Of a DNA stretch of 64,000 nt, positions 20,874 through 28,640 are shown piece after piece. The notes under the pieces were generated by a model. That model worked only from the letters and a program-made list of their open reading frames with translations. It was not told the origin of the DNA and made no database searches. This DNA comes from Micromonospora okii (GTDB taxonomy: Bacteria > Actinomycetota > Actinomycetes > Mycobacteriales > Micromonosporaceae). The position numbers and the translations under genes were made by a program. Where the stretch lies: the NCBI RefSeq assembly GCF_020884795.1, contig NZ_BBZF01000020.1:40812-104811 (forward strand), read 5' to 3'. Every line of letters starts with the position of its first letter. Position 1 is the first letter of the stretch.

Positions 20874-21731
20874 TCAGGCCGCCGCGGCGGCGGGGGACTC
20901 GCCGCGCAGGTGGTCCTCGGAGGCGCCGCGCCGCCAGTAGCCCGCGAAGGTGACCCGGCGGCGGTCGACGCCGCGCTCGGAGACCAGGTGGCGGCGCAGG
21001 CCGCGCACGGTCGCGGACTCGCCGGCGATCCAGGCGTACGGGATGTCGGCGGGGAGCCGGGCCGCGCGGAGGGTGTCGCGCAGCAGCCCGGAGCCGGGCG
21101 GGGTGGCGCCCCGGACCAGCCAGGAGACCTCCACCCCGGGCGGGGTGCGCAGCTCCTGGATGTCGGCCACGTGGGGCACCTCGATCCACGCCCGGACCCG
21201 GACGCCGGCGGGCAGCCAGTCCAGGATGGCCCCGACGGCGGGCAGGGCGCTCTCGTCGGCGGCGATCAGGGACCAGGCGGCGTCGGCGGGCGGGCGGAAG
21301 CAGACCGCGCGGTTGTCGGGCACGGCCGGGCCGAGCAGCACCACCGGGTCGCCGGGGCGGGCCCGGCCGGCCCACCGGGAGGCCGGGCCGGTGTCGCCGT
21401 GGCGGACGAAGTCGATGTCCACCTCGCCGCGCTCGGGCCGCTGGGCGCGGATCGTGTACGAGCGCATCACGGCGCGGACGGCGGGGTCGACGGCCCGCCA
21501 GCGGGCGAACCAGTCGTCGCCGGCGTCGATCGGCACCACGGGGGCGGGCTGTCCGGCGGCGGGCAGGAAGAGGGTGGCGCTCTGGTCCCGGCCGCCGCCG
21601 GCGAAGGTGGTGAGCTGTGGGCCGCCGAGGGTCACCCGGACCAGGGTCGGCCCGAGCCGGCGGGTGCGGACGACCTGCGCCTCGTAGAACCGGAACTGGG
21701 TGGCGACGGTGTCGAGGGTGGCGCTCGGCAT
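20874..21731 (-). CDS. desF: Siderophore-interacting protein / ferric siderophore reductase (SIP family, DesF-like)
   Basis: A 285-aa flavoprotein reductase of the SIP (ViuB/FAD-binding 9) family. The N-terminal FAD-binding barrel contains RSYTIRAQRPERGEVDIDF (about 120-140) and the C-terminal domain has SLIAADESALPAVGAIL and AWIAGESATVRGLRRHL, all SIP hallmarks. It releases iron from the imported ferric siderophore by reduction in the cytoplasm. ATG 21731 lies only 5 bases past the stop of the binding-protein gene, so the two are co-transcribed from the iron-box promoter. A gap of about 90 bases separates it from desA. Confidence 0.92.
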   Translation of the reverse strand: MPSATLDTVATQFRFYEAQVVRTRRLGPTLVRVTLGGPQLTTFAGGGRDQSATLFLPAAGQPAPVVPIDAGDDWFARWRAVDPAVRAVMRSYTIRAQRPERGEVDIDFVRHGDTGPASRWAGRARPGDPVVLLGPAVPDNRAVCFRPPADAAWSLIAADESALPAVGAILDWLPAGVRVRAWIEVPHVADIQELRTPPGVEVSWLVRGATPPGSGLLRDTLRAARLPADIPYAWIAGESATVRGLRRHLVSERGVDRRRVTFAGYWRRGASEDHLRGESPAAAAA

Positions 21732-21736
21732 GGCGG

Positions 21737-22765
21737 TCAGCTCACTTTCTTCGCGGCGCTGATGGCCTTGGCGAGGTTCTCCAGCAGCGGTGCGACCCCG
21801 GCGTACGACAGGCGCGGCACGGAGTCCCAGGCGGTGATCTGGTTGGCCCGCACGGCGGGTAGCTGCGCCCAGGTGGGCTTCTTGGCCAGGTCGGCCGGTT
21901 GCAGGGAGGTGCCCCGGTTGTCCAGCAGGATCAGGTCCGCCGGGTACTTGCCGGCGTTCTCCCAGCTCAGTGCCTCGAAGTAGTCGCCCTTCTCCAACTT
22001 GGTCGGCACCACGATGTCGACGCCCAGCTCGGCGAAGTACATCAGGTCGCTGGAGACCTTCGGGTTGGAGGCGTAGAACAGGTCGGGGCTGCCGGAGGCG
22101 GCGAGGACCTTGATGCCGGGGTTGGCCTTGACGGCCTGCCGGACGCTGTCGGCGGCGGCCTCGAATCGGGCCTTGGCGTCGACAACCTTCTTGGCGTTGA
22201 GGTCGGCCCCGAGGGCGGCGGCCAGCTCGGCGTACCGCTCGATGGGGCGGTTGATCGGCACCCGCGCGGTCTTGATGGCCACGGCGGGGGCCAGGCCCAG
22301 GATCTTGTCGCGGCTCTCGTCGGGCACGTACCAGAAGGCCCCCGGGTCGTACATGTGGGTGACCAGCAGGTCGGGGTTGAGGCCGGCGTACTTCTCGATG
22401 CTGAACTCGCCCCAGACGTTGCCGAGCACGGTCACCCTGCCCACGTCGAGGTCGCCGGCCTGCGGGTCCTTCGAGCCGTCGGAGCGGGTGGTCTCGCCGA
22501 ACACGCCGACGATCTGCTTGTCGAGTCCGAAGTCGACCAGCGCGGCGGCCACGCCGGTGAAGGCGACGACGCGCGCCGGGGTGGCGTCCCGCGTGATCTT
22601 CTCCGGACGGTCGTCTGTGAACGACCAGGGACCGCCGCCTCCGGACGGTGAGGAGGTGTCGTCCTTGCCGCCGCAACCGCCGAGCAGGGCGCCGAGGGCG
22701 AGGGCGCCGCCGGCGGAGAGCAGACCGCGGCGGGTCAGGCGCGGACGGGACACGGGTACGGGCAT
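21737..22765 (-). CDS. desE: Ferric-siderophore substrate-binding lipoprotein (DesE-like)
   Basis: A 342-aa exported binding protein, ATG 22765 after GGAAAGAAG. The N-terminus has twin arginines (RLTRRGLLSAGG) and a lipobox GGC (Cys about 31), suggesting a lipoprotein possibly exported by the Tat route. The mature part is a class III (FecB/BtuF-type) fold: VVAFTGVAAALVDFGL, LNPDLLVTHMYDP and ADLILLDNRG strand-turn motifs. It should capture the ferric hydroxamate at the cell surface and pass it to the permeases encoded divergently. It is the first gene of the minus-strand des operon and lies next to the iron box. Confidence 0.93.
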   Translation of the reverse strand: MPVPVSRPRLTRRGLLSAGGALALGALLGGCGGKDDTSSPSGGGGPWSFTDDRPEKITRDATPARVVAFTGVAAALVDFGLDKQIVGVFGETTRSDGSKDPQAGDLDVGRVTVLGNVWGEFSIEKYAGLNPDLLVTHMYDPGAFWYVPDESRDKILGLAPAVAIKTARVPINRPIERYAELAAALGADLNAKKVVDAKARFEAAADSVRQAVKANPGIKVLAASGSPDLFYASNPKVSSDLMYFAELGVDIVVPTKLEKGDYFEALSWENAGKYPADLILLDNRGTSLQPADLAKKPTWAQLPAVRANQITAWDSVPRLSYAGVAPLLENLAKAISAAKKVS

Positions 22766-22811
22766 GACGGCTTCTTTCCGGTCCGGGGTGGTTCGATGAC
22801 CACGAGCGAGG

Positions 22812-22830
22812 TTAAGTTACCCTAACCTAA
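22812..22830. promoter_or_regulatory. Iron box (IdeR/DmdR-type operator)
   Basis: TTAAGTTACCCTAACCTAA, matching 16 of 19 positions of the actinobacterial IdeR/DmdR consensus TTAGGTTAGGCTAACCTAA. It lies in the only gap between the divergent des and uptake operons, 47 bases upstream of the binding-protein start and 55 bases upstream of the permease start, so one iron-loaded repressor dimer pair can shut both directions. Confidence 0.9.
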
Positions 22831-22885
22831 GTTGTTGTCAACAGAAGCGGACCCGCGTCACACCACAAAGGAGCTTCCACTGACA

Positions 22886-23941
22886 GTGATCGAATCGTCG
22901 CCGAGCGCCAAGGCCGCGGCGGCGACTCCCCCAGCCCCGCCGGCCCGGCGCGGCCGCCCGGCGGCCCGCCTGGCCGGCCTCCTGGTCGCGGCCCTGCTGC
23001 TCGTGACCGTGTGCGCGGTCAGCCTCGCCGTCGGGGCGAAGCAGCTCACCCTCGCCGAGGCGTGGGGCGGGCTGGTGGACCCCGACTCCCCCGCGCACGC
23101 GGTGGTGCGGGAGATGCGGCTGCCCCGCACCCTGCTGGGCCTGCTCGCCGGCGCGGCGCTCGGCGTGGCCGGCGCGATCATGCAGGCCGTCACCCGCAAC
23201 CCCCTCGCCGACCCCGGGCTGCTCGGCATCAACGCCGGCGCGTCGGCGGCCGTCGCCACCGCGTCGGCCTTCCTCGGAGTCACGACCGTCGGCGGGTACG
23301 TCTGGTTCGCCCTCGCCGGCGCCGCCGCCGTCACCGCCTGCGTCTACGCCGTCGGCGGCGGCCGGGCCGCCACCCCGGCCCGGCTGGCGCTCGCCGGGGC
23401 CGCCCTCAACGCGGCCCTGTACTCGTACGTCAGCGCGGCGATGCTGCTCGACGCGGCCTCGCTGGAACGGATGCGGTTCTGGACGGTCGGCTCGCTGGCC
23501 GCCGCCGAGCCGGGCACGGTGGTGCGGGTGCTGCCGTTCGTCGCGGTCGGGCTGGTGATCGCCCTCGCGGTGGCCCGGCCGCTCAACGCCCTCGCGCTCG
23601 GCGACGACCAGGCGCGGGCGCTCGGCGCCCGCCCCGCCGCGACCCGGGCGACCGTCATCGTGGCCGTCACCCTGCTCTGCGGCGCGGCCACGGCCGCCTG
23701 CGGGCCGTTGGTCTTCGTCGGGCTGCTGGTGCCCCACCTGGTCCGCGCCGTGACCGGGCCGGACATGCGCTGGCTCCTGCCGGCCTGCGCGCTGCTCTCG
23801 CCGGTGCTGCTGCTCGCCGCCGACGTGGCCGGCCGGGTGCTCGGCCGCCCCGGCGAACTCCAGGTCGGCATCATGACCGCCGTGCTCGGCGGCCCGCTCT
23901 TCCTGCACCTGGTCACCCGCACCCGGGCGGTGCGGTCGTGA
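22886..23941 (+). CDS. FecCD-type iron-siderophore ABC permease 1
   Basis: A 351-aa multi-pass permease of the BtuC/FecCD fold with about ten hydrophobic segments. Family motifs: REMRLPRTLLGLLAGAALGV, MQAVTRNPLADPGLLGINAG and, toward the end, ACGPLVFVGLLVPHLVRAV. The start is uncertain: AAAGGAG at 22867-22873 favours an in-frame CTG at 22880 by spacing, but GTG 22886 is a more usual codon and is used here. It is the first gene of the uptake operon on the plus strand, 3' of the iron box, and overlaps the next permease by GTGA. Together they form the membrane channel for ferric siderophore. Confidence 0.92.
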   Translation: MIESSPSAKAAAATPPAPPARRGRPAARLAGLLVAALLLVTVCAVSLAVGAKQLTLAEAWGGLVDPDSPAHAVVREMRLPRTLLGLLAGAALGVAGAIMQAVTRNPLADPGLLGINAGASAAVATASAFLGVTTVGGYVWFALAGAAAVTACVYAVGGGRAATPARLALAGAALNAALYSYVSAAMLLDAASLERMRFWTVGSLAAAEPGTVVRVLPFVAVGLVIALAVARPLNALALGDDQARALGARPAATRATVIVAVTLLCGAATAACGPLVFVGLLVPHLVRAVTGPDMRWLLPACALLSPVLLLAADVAGRVLGRPGELQVGIMTAVLGGPLFLHLVTRTRAVRS

Positions 23942-24963
23942 CCGTCGTGCGGGTACGCCACATGTCGGTCCGCTTCCGGGCGCGGGCCCTGCTCGTGGGG
24001 CTCGGCTGCGCCCTGGCCGCCCTCGCGCTGGGCGTGCTCTCCATCGGCGGCGGCGACTACCCGATGAGCCCCGCCGACGTGCTGCGCACCCTCGCCGGCA
24101 ACGGCACCACCGCCGAGAACTTCATCATCGGCGAGCTGCGGCTGCCCCGACTGGTCACCGCGATGCTCGTCGGGGCCGCCCTCGCCCTGGGCGGCGCGGT
24201 CTTCCAGGCCCTCGTGCGCAACCCGCTCGGCAGCCCCGACATCCTCGGCGTCACCCAGGGCGCGGCCACCGGCGCCCTGGTCGTGGTGGTCGCCGGCGGC
24301 GGCACCCTGGCCCTGGCCGGCGCGTCGGTCGTCGGCGGCCTCGCCACCGGCCTGCTGCTCTGGGCGGTGGCGTGGGCGCGCGGCGCGCACGGCCACCGGC
24401 TGATCCTCGCCGGCATCGGCATCGCGGCGATCCTCACCGGGGTCAACGGCTGGCTGCTGACCCGCGCGCAGCTCATGGACGCCGCCCGCGCGGTGCTCTG
24501 GCTCACCGGCAGCCTCGACGGGCGCGGCTGGGCGCAGGCGGTCCCCCTGGCCGTCACCCTGGCGGTGCTGGCCCCGGTGGTGCTCTTCGCCTGCGGCCCG
24601 GCGCTGCGGATGACCGAGCTGGGCGACGACACCGCCGCCGCGCTCGGCGTGCCGGTGCGCCGGCTGCGCACGGTGCTGCTGATCGCGGCGGTGCTGCTGG
24701 TCTCCGTCGCCGCGTCGGCCGCCGGGCCGGTCAACTTCGTGGCGCTCACCGCCCCGCACCTGACCCGCAGGCTCACCCGCGCGCCGGGCCCGAACCTGGC
24801 CGCCGCCACGGCGCTGGGCGCGGCGATGCTGGTCGCCGCCGACCTGGTCGCCCAGCGCGGCTTCCCCGGCCACCAGCTCCCCGTCGGCGTGGTCACCGGC
24901 GCGATCGGCGGCGGCTACCTGATCTGGCTGCTCGCCACCGAACGCCGCGCCGGCCGACTGTAA
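23938..24963 (+). CDS. FecCD-type iron-siderophore ABC permease 2
   Basis: A 341-aa partner permease starting at GTG 23938 in the GTGA overlap with the first permease. Typical motifs are ELRLPRLVTAMLVGAALALG, ALVRNPLGSPDILGVTQGA and SAAGPVNFVALTAPHLTRRL. About ten membrane helices are expected. The protein stops at 24963 with TAA, only one base before the hairpin repeat at 24964-25009 that separates it from the ATPase gene. It should act as a heterodimer with the upstream permease and the ATPase at 25059-25871. Confidence 0.92.
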   Translation: MTVVRVRHMSVRFRARALLVGLGCALAALALGVLSIGGGDYPMSPADVLRTLAGNGTTAENFIIGELRLPRLVTAMLVGAALALGGAVFQALVRNPLGSPDILGVTQGAATGALVVVVAGGGTLALAGASVVGGLATGLLLWAVAWARGAHGHRLILAGIGIAAILTGVNGWLLTRAQLMDAARAVLWLTGSLDGRGWAQAVPLAVTLAVLAPVVLFACGPALRMTELGDDTAAALGVPVRRLRTVLLIAAVLLVSVAASAAGPVNFVALTAPHLTRRLTRAPGPNLAAATALGAAMLVAADLVAQRGFPGHQLPVGVVTGAIGGGYLIWLLATERRAGRL

Positions 24964-25009
24964 GGAGGGGCACCTTGTTAACGCATTCGGTAGAGGAAGG
25001 GCCCCCTCC
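24964..25009. repeat. Intra-operon imperfect palindrome
   Basis: Two 13-base arms (24964-24976 and 24997-25009, 11 of 13 positions pairing) around a 20-base loop GTTAACGCATTCGGTAGAGG. It starts one base after the permease stop and lies within the uptake operon. I recall similar hairpins being dispersed in Micromonospora-type genomes, but that needs a search. It could act as a partial terminator or mRNA stabiliser. Confidence 0.7.
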
Positions 25010-25058
25010 AAACACCCGCCCGGCCCACCGCCCCCCGACAGAGAACGGAGCACCGCCC

Positions 25059-25871
25059 ATGCGCCCCGGAACCCCTCGGCTCAGCGGCGACGGGCTGACC
25101 CTCGCGTACGACAAGCGGACCATCGCCGAGCGGCTCGACGTGACCATCCCCGACCACTCCTTCACCGTGGTCATCGGGCCCAACGCCTGCGGCAAGTCGA
25201 CGCTGCTGCGCGCGCTCGCCCGGATGCTCAAGCCCACCGCCGGCACGGTGCTGCTCGACGGCCGGGACATCCACGCCCAGCAGGCCCGCAAGGTGGCCCG
25301 CACCCTCGGCCTGCTCCCCCAGTCCTCGACCGCGCCGGACGGCATCACCGTGGCCGAGCTGGTGGCCCGGGGTCGGTACCCGCACCAGGGCCTGCTGCGG
25401 CAGTGGTCCCGCGACGACGAGCGGGTGGTCGACGAGTCGATGGCCGCCACCGGCGTGGCCGACCTCGCCGACCGGCTCGTCGACGAGCTCTCCGGCGGCC
25501 AGCGGCAGCGGGTCTGGATCGCCATGGCCCTGGCCCAGCAGACCGAGCTGCTGCTGCTCGACGAGCCCACCACGTTCCTCGACATCGCCCACCAGATCGA
25601 GGTGCTCGACCTCTGCGCGCAACTGCACGAGGAGCAGGGGCGCACGCTGGTCGCGGTGCTGCACGACCTCAACCAGGCCGCCCGGTACGCCAGCCACCTC
25701 ATCGCCATGCGCGACGGGAAGGTGGTGGCCGCCGGGGCACCCCGGGAGATCGTCACCGAGGAGCTGGTGCGGCGGGTGTTCGGGCTGGCCTGCCGGGTGA
25801 TCGACGACCCGGAGACGGGCGCGCCGCTGGTCGTCCCCGCCGCGCGCCGGGCGGTCGCCCTGCACCGCTGA
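25059..25871 (+). CDS. Iron-siderophore ABC transporter ATPase (FecE/FepC-like)
   Basis: A 270-aa ATPase, ATG 25059 after ACGGAG. Walker A GPNACGKSTLL (about 38-47), Q-loop LLPQSSTAPDGITV, signature ELSGGQRQRVWIAMALAQ, Walker B LLLLDEPTTFLDIAHQ and switch His in VLHDLNQAARY are all intact. This pattern is diagnostic of the FecE/FhuC subfamily. It energises the two FecCD permeases upstream, from which it is separated by the hairpin at 24964-25009 and about 50 further bases. Confidence 0.94.
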   Translation: MRPGTPRLSGDGLTLAYDKRTIAERLDVTIPDHSFTVVIGPNACGKSTLLRALARMLKPTAGTVLLDGRDIHAQQARKVARTLGLLPQSSTAPDGITVAELVARGRYPHQGLLRQWSRDDERVVDESMAATGVADLADRLVDELSGGQRQRVWIAMALAQQTELLLLDEPTTFLDIAHQIEVLDLCAQLHEEQGRTLVAVLHDLNQAARYASHLIAMRDGKVVAAGAPREIVTEELVRRVFGLACRVIDDPETGAPLVVPAARRAVALHR

Positions 25872-25939
25872 CCCGCCCGCACCACCGCTCCCCCGGTACG
25901 TCGGCCGGCACCGGTCCAGTGACGAGGAAGGCGACGAGC

Positions 25940-27358
25940 ATGCGCATGGCGATGATCTCCGGGGACGGGCTGCCGGTCAGCGGGCTGCTGACCACCTTCC
26001 GCAACGTCGTCGACCTGGCCCGCGCCGACGGCCTGCTGGAGCTGCCCGTCACCGCCGACCTGGGCTACTCGTGGCGGCCCGACAAGGCGGCGTTCTACCC
26101 GTCGGGGGCGGACGTGCGCGGGTACCCGGAGTGGCTGCGGGTCGGCGACGCGGTCCCCGTCGCAGCCGATGTCGCCCGGGAATGGATCGCGCTGCGCACC
26201 GCCGTCGCCGACGCCGACCGGCTCGACCCCGCCGCCCGCGCCGACGTGCACCGGCGCATCGCCGCGCTGGCCGAGCCGTACGAGCGGTACTTCACCGCCT
26301 GGTTCGCCGAGCGGAACGTCGACTGGGTGATCGCCATGAACATGACCCTCACCGACGCCACCCCGGTGACCGTGGCCCTGCACCGCGCCGCCGAGCGCCG
26401 GTGGGGCGGCGGCCGGCCCGGCGGGGTGGTCTTCTGGGACCACGACCTGTTCGCCAGCTACGCCGTGCACGAGGGCGACGCGCGCGTCTACCCGACCGCG
26501 CCGAACGAGTTCACGCCCGTGCCGCAGGACGTGCCGTACCACCGCTGGGTCGTGCCCACCGGGGAGCTGGCACGCGAGTGCGAGGCGTACCCGACGCGGG
26601 CCCGGCCCACCGTGGTGCCGCTGGTCCTGCCCACGGTGGAGCCGGCCGCGCCGACCGGCGCCCACCGCGAGTTCCTGGCCCAGCGGGGCGTCCCGGCGGG
26701 CGCGCCGGTCGTCGTGGCACCGGTGCGCGTGTTCCGGGTCAAGGGCGTCGAGATCGCGGTCGCGCTGCTGGCCGAGGCCCGCCGGGAGGCCGCGCGGCGC
26801 GGCGAGCCCCTGCCGCACCTGCTGGTCTTCGGCACCCTCGACGAGGACCCCGAGTACGCGAAGGAGGTGCTCGCCGTCCTGCGCGACGACCCCGGGGGCG
26901 TGCACTTCCTGGGCGGGGTGCCGCTGTCGACGTACCGCGACGACGCGGGCGGGTGGCACCTGGACGAGGTGGACCTGCTGCGCGTCGCCGCCGCCACCGA
27001 CGGCGGGGTCTTCTACACCCCCAACCGCCCCGACGTGGAGAGCGTCGGCCTGGGCCCGGCGCTGGCGGCGGTGGCCGGGGTGCCGTGCGTGACGACGGCG
27101 TACCACGCGCTGGCCGGCGCGTACGGTGCGGGCCTGGACCAGGTCCGCGTCACCGACCCGGCGGAGCTGCGCGCGCCCGCCGCCGCGTTCCTCGACCAGC
27201 TCGCCGAGCTGCGCGCGGGGTCGCCGGAGCGACGGGCGGCGCTGAGGCGGAACCGGGAGGTCGTGGCGCGCAGCTTCCCGCAGGAGCCGTGGCGGCGGCT
27301 GCTGGAGGAACTGGCCGACGCGGTACGCCGGGTGAGGTCCCCCCGGCGTGGCAACTGA
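25940..27358 (+). CDS. Glycosyltransferase-like (GT-B) protein next to siderophore uptake genes
   Basis: A 472-aa cytoplasmic protein, ATG 25940 after GAGGAAGG. The N-terminus (MAMISGDGLPVSGLLTTFRN) resembles the first strand and loop of GT4-type glycosyltransferases; the middle has VVVAPVRVFRVKGVEIAVAL and LPHLLVFGTLDEDPEY, and the C-terminal half YTPNRPDVESVGLGPALAAV then AGVPCVTTAYH, the place of the sugar-nucleotide-binding E(x7)E-like motif. It follows the uptake ATPase by 69 bases on the same strand and may be part of the iron-regulated transcript. It could glycosylate the siderophore or a surface component, but neither donor nor acceptor can be inferred. It is followed by a strong terminator. 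Confidence 0.65.
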   Translation: MRMAMISGDGLPVSGLLTTFRNVVDLARADGLLELPVTADLGYSWRPDKAAFYPSGADVRGYPEWLRVGDAVPVAADVAREWIALRTAVADADRLDPAARADVHRRIAALAEPYERYFTAWFAERNVDWVIAMNMTLTDATPVTVALHRAAERRWGGGRPGGVVFWDHDLFASYAVHEGDARVYPTAPNEFTPVPQDVPYHRWVVPTGELARECEAYPTRARPTVVPLVLPTVEPAAPTGAHREFLAQRGVPAGAPVVVAPVRVFRVKGVEIAVALLAEARREAARRGEPLPHLLVFGTLDEDPEYAKEVLAVLRDDPGGVHFLGGVPLSTYRDDAGGWHLDEVDLLRVAAATDGGVFYTPNRPDVESVGLGPALAAVAGVPCVTTAYHALAGAYGAGLDQVRVTDPAELRAPAAAFLDQLAELRAGSPERRAALRRNREVVARSFPQEPWRRLLEELADAVRRVRSPRRGN

Positions 27359-27376
27359 TCATCAGTCGAGCGGGCA

Positions 27377-27403
27377 CGTCCGGCGGCGCGGCGCCGCCGG
27401 ACG
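27377..27403. terminator. Bidirectional terminator after the siderophore uptake operon
   Basis: 12-bp perfect stem (27377-27388 and 27392-27403) with a 3-base loop, between the convergent glycosyltransferase-like gene and the small secreted protein gene. Confidence 0.75.
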
Positions 27404-27417
27404 GTGGCCGGGTGCGG

Positions 27418-27789
27418 TCAGACGCCCCGGTCGCAGAACTCGTTGTCGACGTACCGCAGGCCGGTGACGACGTTGATGACGGGCACCCACTCCTGGACCG
27501 GGGTGGAGCCGTTGTCGGTCCGCGGCTTCCACTTGACGTTCTCCACGGTGATGCCGGTGCCCCAGAGCGAGAAGCGGTTCCCGGTGCTCATCGTGTAGAG
27601 CGGCGTGCTGGTGAACCCTGGCGCGCCACGGACCGCCTGGCCGTTACCGGCCGGGGCCACGACGACCTCGCAGATGCGCGGCGGCACCGCAGCCGATGCC
27701 GGGGCGGGGACCAGGGCGCCGGCCGCGACGGCCGCCGTCACGGCGGCGGCACCGCACGACCGGCGGGAAAATGATCGATAGTTATGCAT
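27418..27789 (-). CDS. Small secreted protein of unknown function
   Basis: A 123-aa protein starting at ATG 27789. Residues 1-33 form a typical signal peptide (basic RSFSRRS, hydrophobic Ala/Val run, cleavage near ASA-AV). The mature ~90 residues contain two Cys, one near the start (RICEVVV) and one near the end (NEFCDRG), probably joined as a disulfide, plus NRFSLWGTGITVENVKW and VQEWVPVINVVTGLRYV, which look like beta strands. Similar small exported proteins occur widely in actinomycetes without a known role. It stands alone, convergent with the siderophore uptake operon and divergent from a GNAT gene. Confidence 0.72.
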   Translation of the reverse strand: MHNYRSFSRRSCGAAAVTAAVAAGALVPAPASAAVPPRICEVVVAPAGNGQAVRGAPGFTSTPLYTMSTGNRFSLWGTGITVENVKWKPRTDNGSTPVQEWVPVINVVTGLRYVDNEFCDRGV

Positions 27790-27971
27790 ACGTGGAGGCT
27801 ATCGTGGTCCTGCGCGCCCCCACTCGGCCAGTCGCGCGTCCGACACGACCTGCCCGCTCTGCCGAAGGCCCCGAAATCGCTGAGCGATCCACTCACGGCA
27901 GGCCGGGCCACGACCCTCGTCCGCGTCGAGTGGCACCGGTTATCCGGCCCCGGCTCCCCTACGATCGCGGG

Positions 27972-28544
27972 ATGTTCCGGCCGACGTACCCGATTCGCAC
28001 CGCGCGGCTCGCCCTGCGCCCGTTCACGCTGGACGACCTCAACGACGTGCACGCGTACCAGAGCCGGCCGGACGTCGTCCGCTGGATGTTCGGGGCCGAG
28101 CCGCGCAGCCGCGAGCGGTCGCGGAAGTCGCTGGTCGCGATGTCGGGCCAGGACGCGCTGCGCGCGGAGGGCGACTGCCTGACCCTCGCCGTGGCCACCG
28201 ACGCCGGGGTGATCGGGGCCGTCGAGCTGGTCTGGCGCAGCGAGGTCGACCGCACGGCCGAGCTGGGGTACGTCCTGCACCCCGACCACTGGGGGCACGG
28301 GCTGGCCAGGGAGGCGGTCACGGCGCTGCTGGACTGGGGGTTCACCGACTTCGGGCTGCACCGCGTCTACGCCCGCTGCCACGCCCGCAACGAGGCGTCG
28401 GCCCGCCTGATGACCCGGCTCGGCATGCGCCGGGAGGCGCGCCACGTCGAGAGCTACCTGTTCCGGGGCGAGTGGGCCGACCGGCTCGTCTTCGCCATCC
28501 TGGCCCGCGAGTGGCGGTCGACCACGGAGAATGCACAGGGCTGA
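27972..28544 (+). CDS. GNAT N-acetyltransferase (RimJ/RimL type)
   Basis: A 190-aa acetyltransferase, ATG 27972. N-terminal IRTARLALRPFTLDDLNDVH is the usual RimJ/RimL opening; the acetyl-CoA loop is LHPDHWGHGLAREAVTALL (about 105-125) and the C-terminal CHARNEASARLMTRLGMR follows. Members acetylate ribosomal-protein N-termini, antibiotics or small amines; no substrate is indicated. The upstream 180-base gap shared with the divergent small secreted protein holds both promoters. It is followed after about 95 bases by a DHA2-type exporter gene on the same strand, but a hairpin at 28586-28605 lies between. Confidence 0.88.
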   Translation: MFRPTYPIRTARLALRPFTLDDLNDVHAYQSRPDVVRWMFGAEPRSRERSRKSLVAMSGQDALRAEGDCLTLAVATDAGVIGAVELVWRSEVDRTAELGYVLHPDHWGHGLAREAVTALLDWGFTDFGLHRVYARCHARNEASARLMTRLGMRREARHVESYLFRGEWADRLVFAILAREWRSTTENAQG

Positions 28545-28614
28545 GTCCCTGGCCGGTCGACCCGCACCGCCTCGGGACGGAGGACGGCGACCAGAGGAGG
28601 TCGCCCGGGAAATT

Positions 28615-28628
28615 ACCGACCGGTCAGT
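28615..28628. promoter_or_regulatory. TetR-type operator candidate before the MFS exporter
   Basis: ACCGACCGGTCAGT is palindromic except for one base pair, centred on GACCGGTC, 12 bases before the exporter start. Such sites are commonly bound by TetR-family repressors of multidrug exporters. No such regulator is adjacent. Just upstream is a perfect hairpin, GGCGACC (28586-28592) with GGTCGCC (28599-28605). Confidence 0.5.
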
Positions 28629-28640
28629 CTAGTTTCGGGG

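Noticed and set aside
19252..21375. 707-codon version of the lysine decarboxylase
   Set aside because: The extra N-terminal ~190 codons overlap the siderophore reductase gene and are Arg/Pro-rich; ATG 20784 has a good ribosome site and fits family length.
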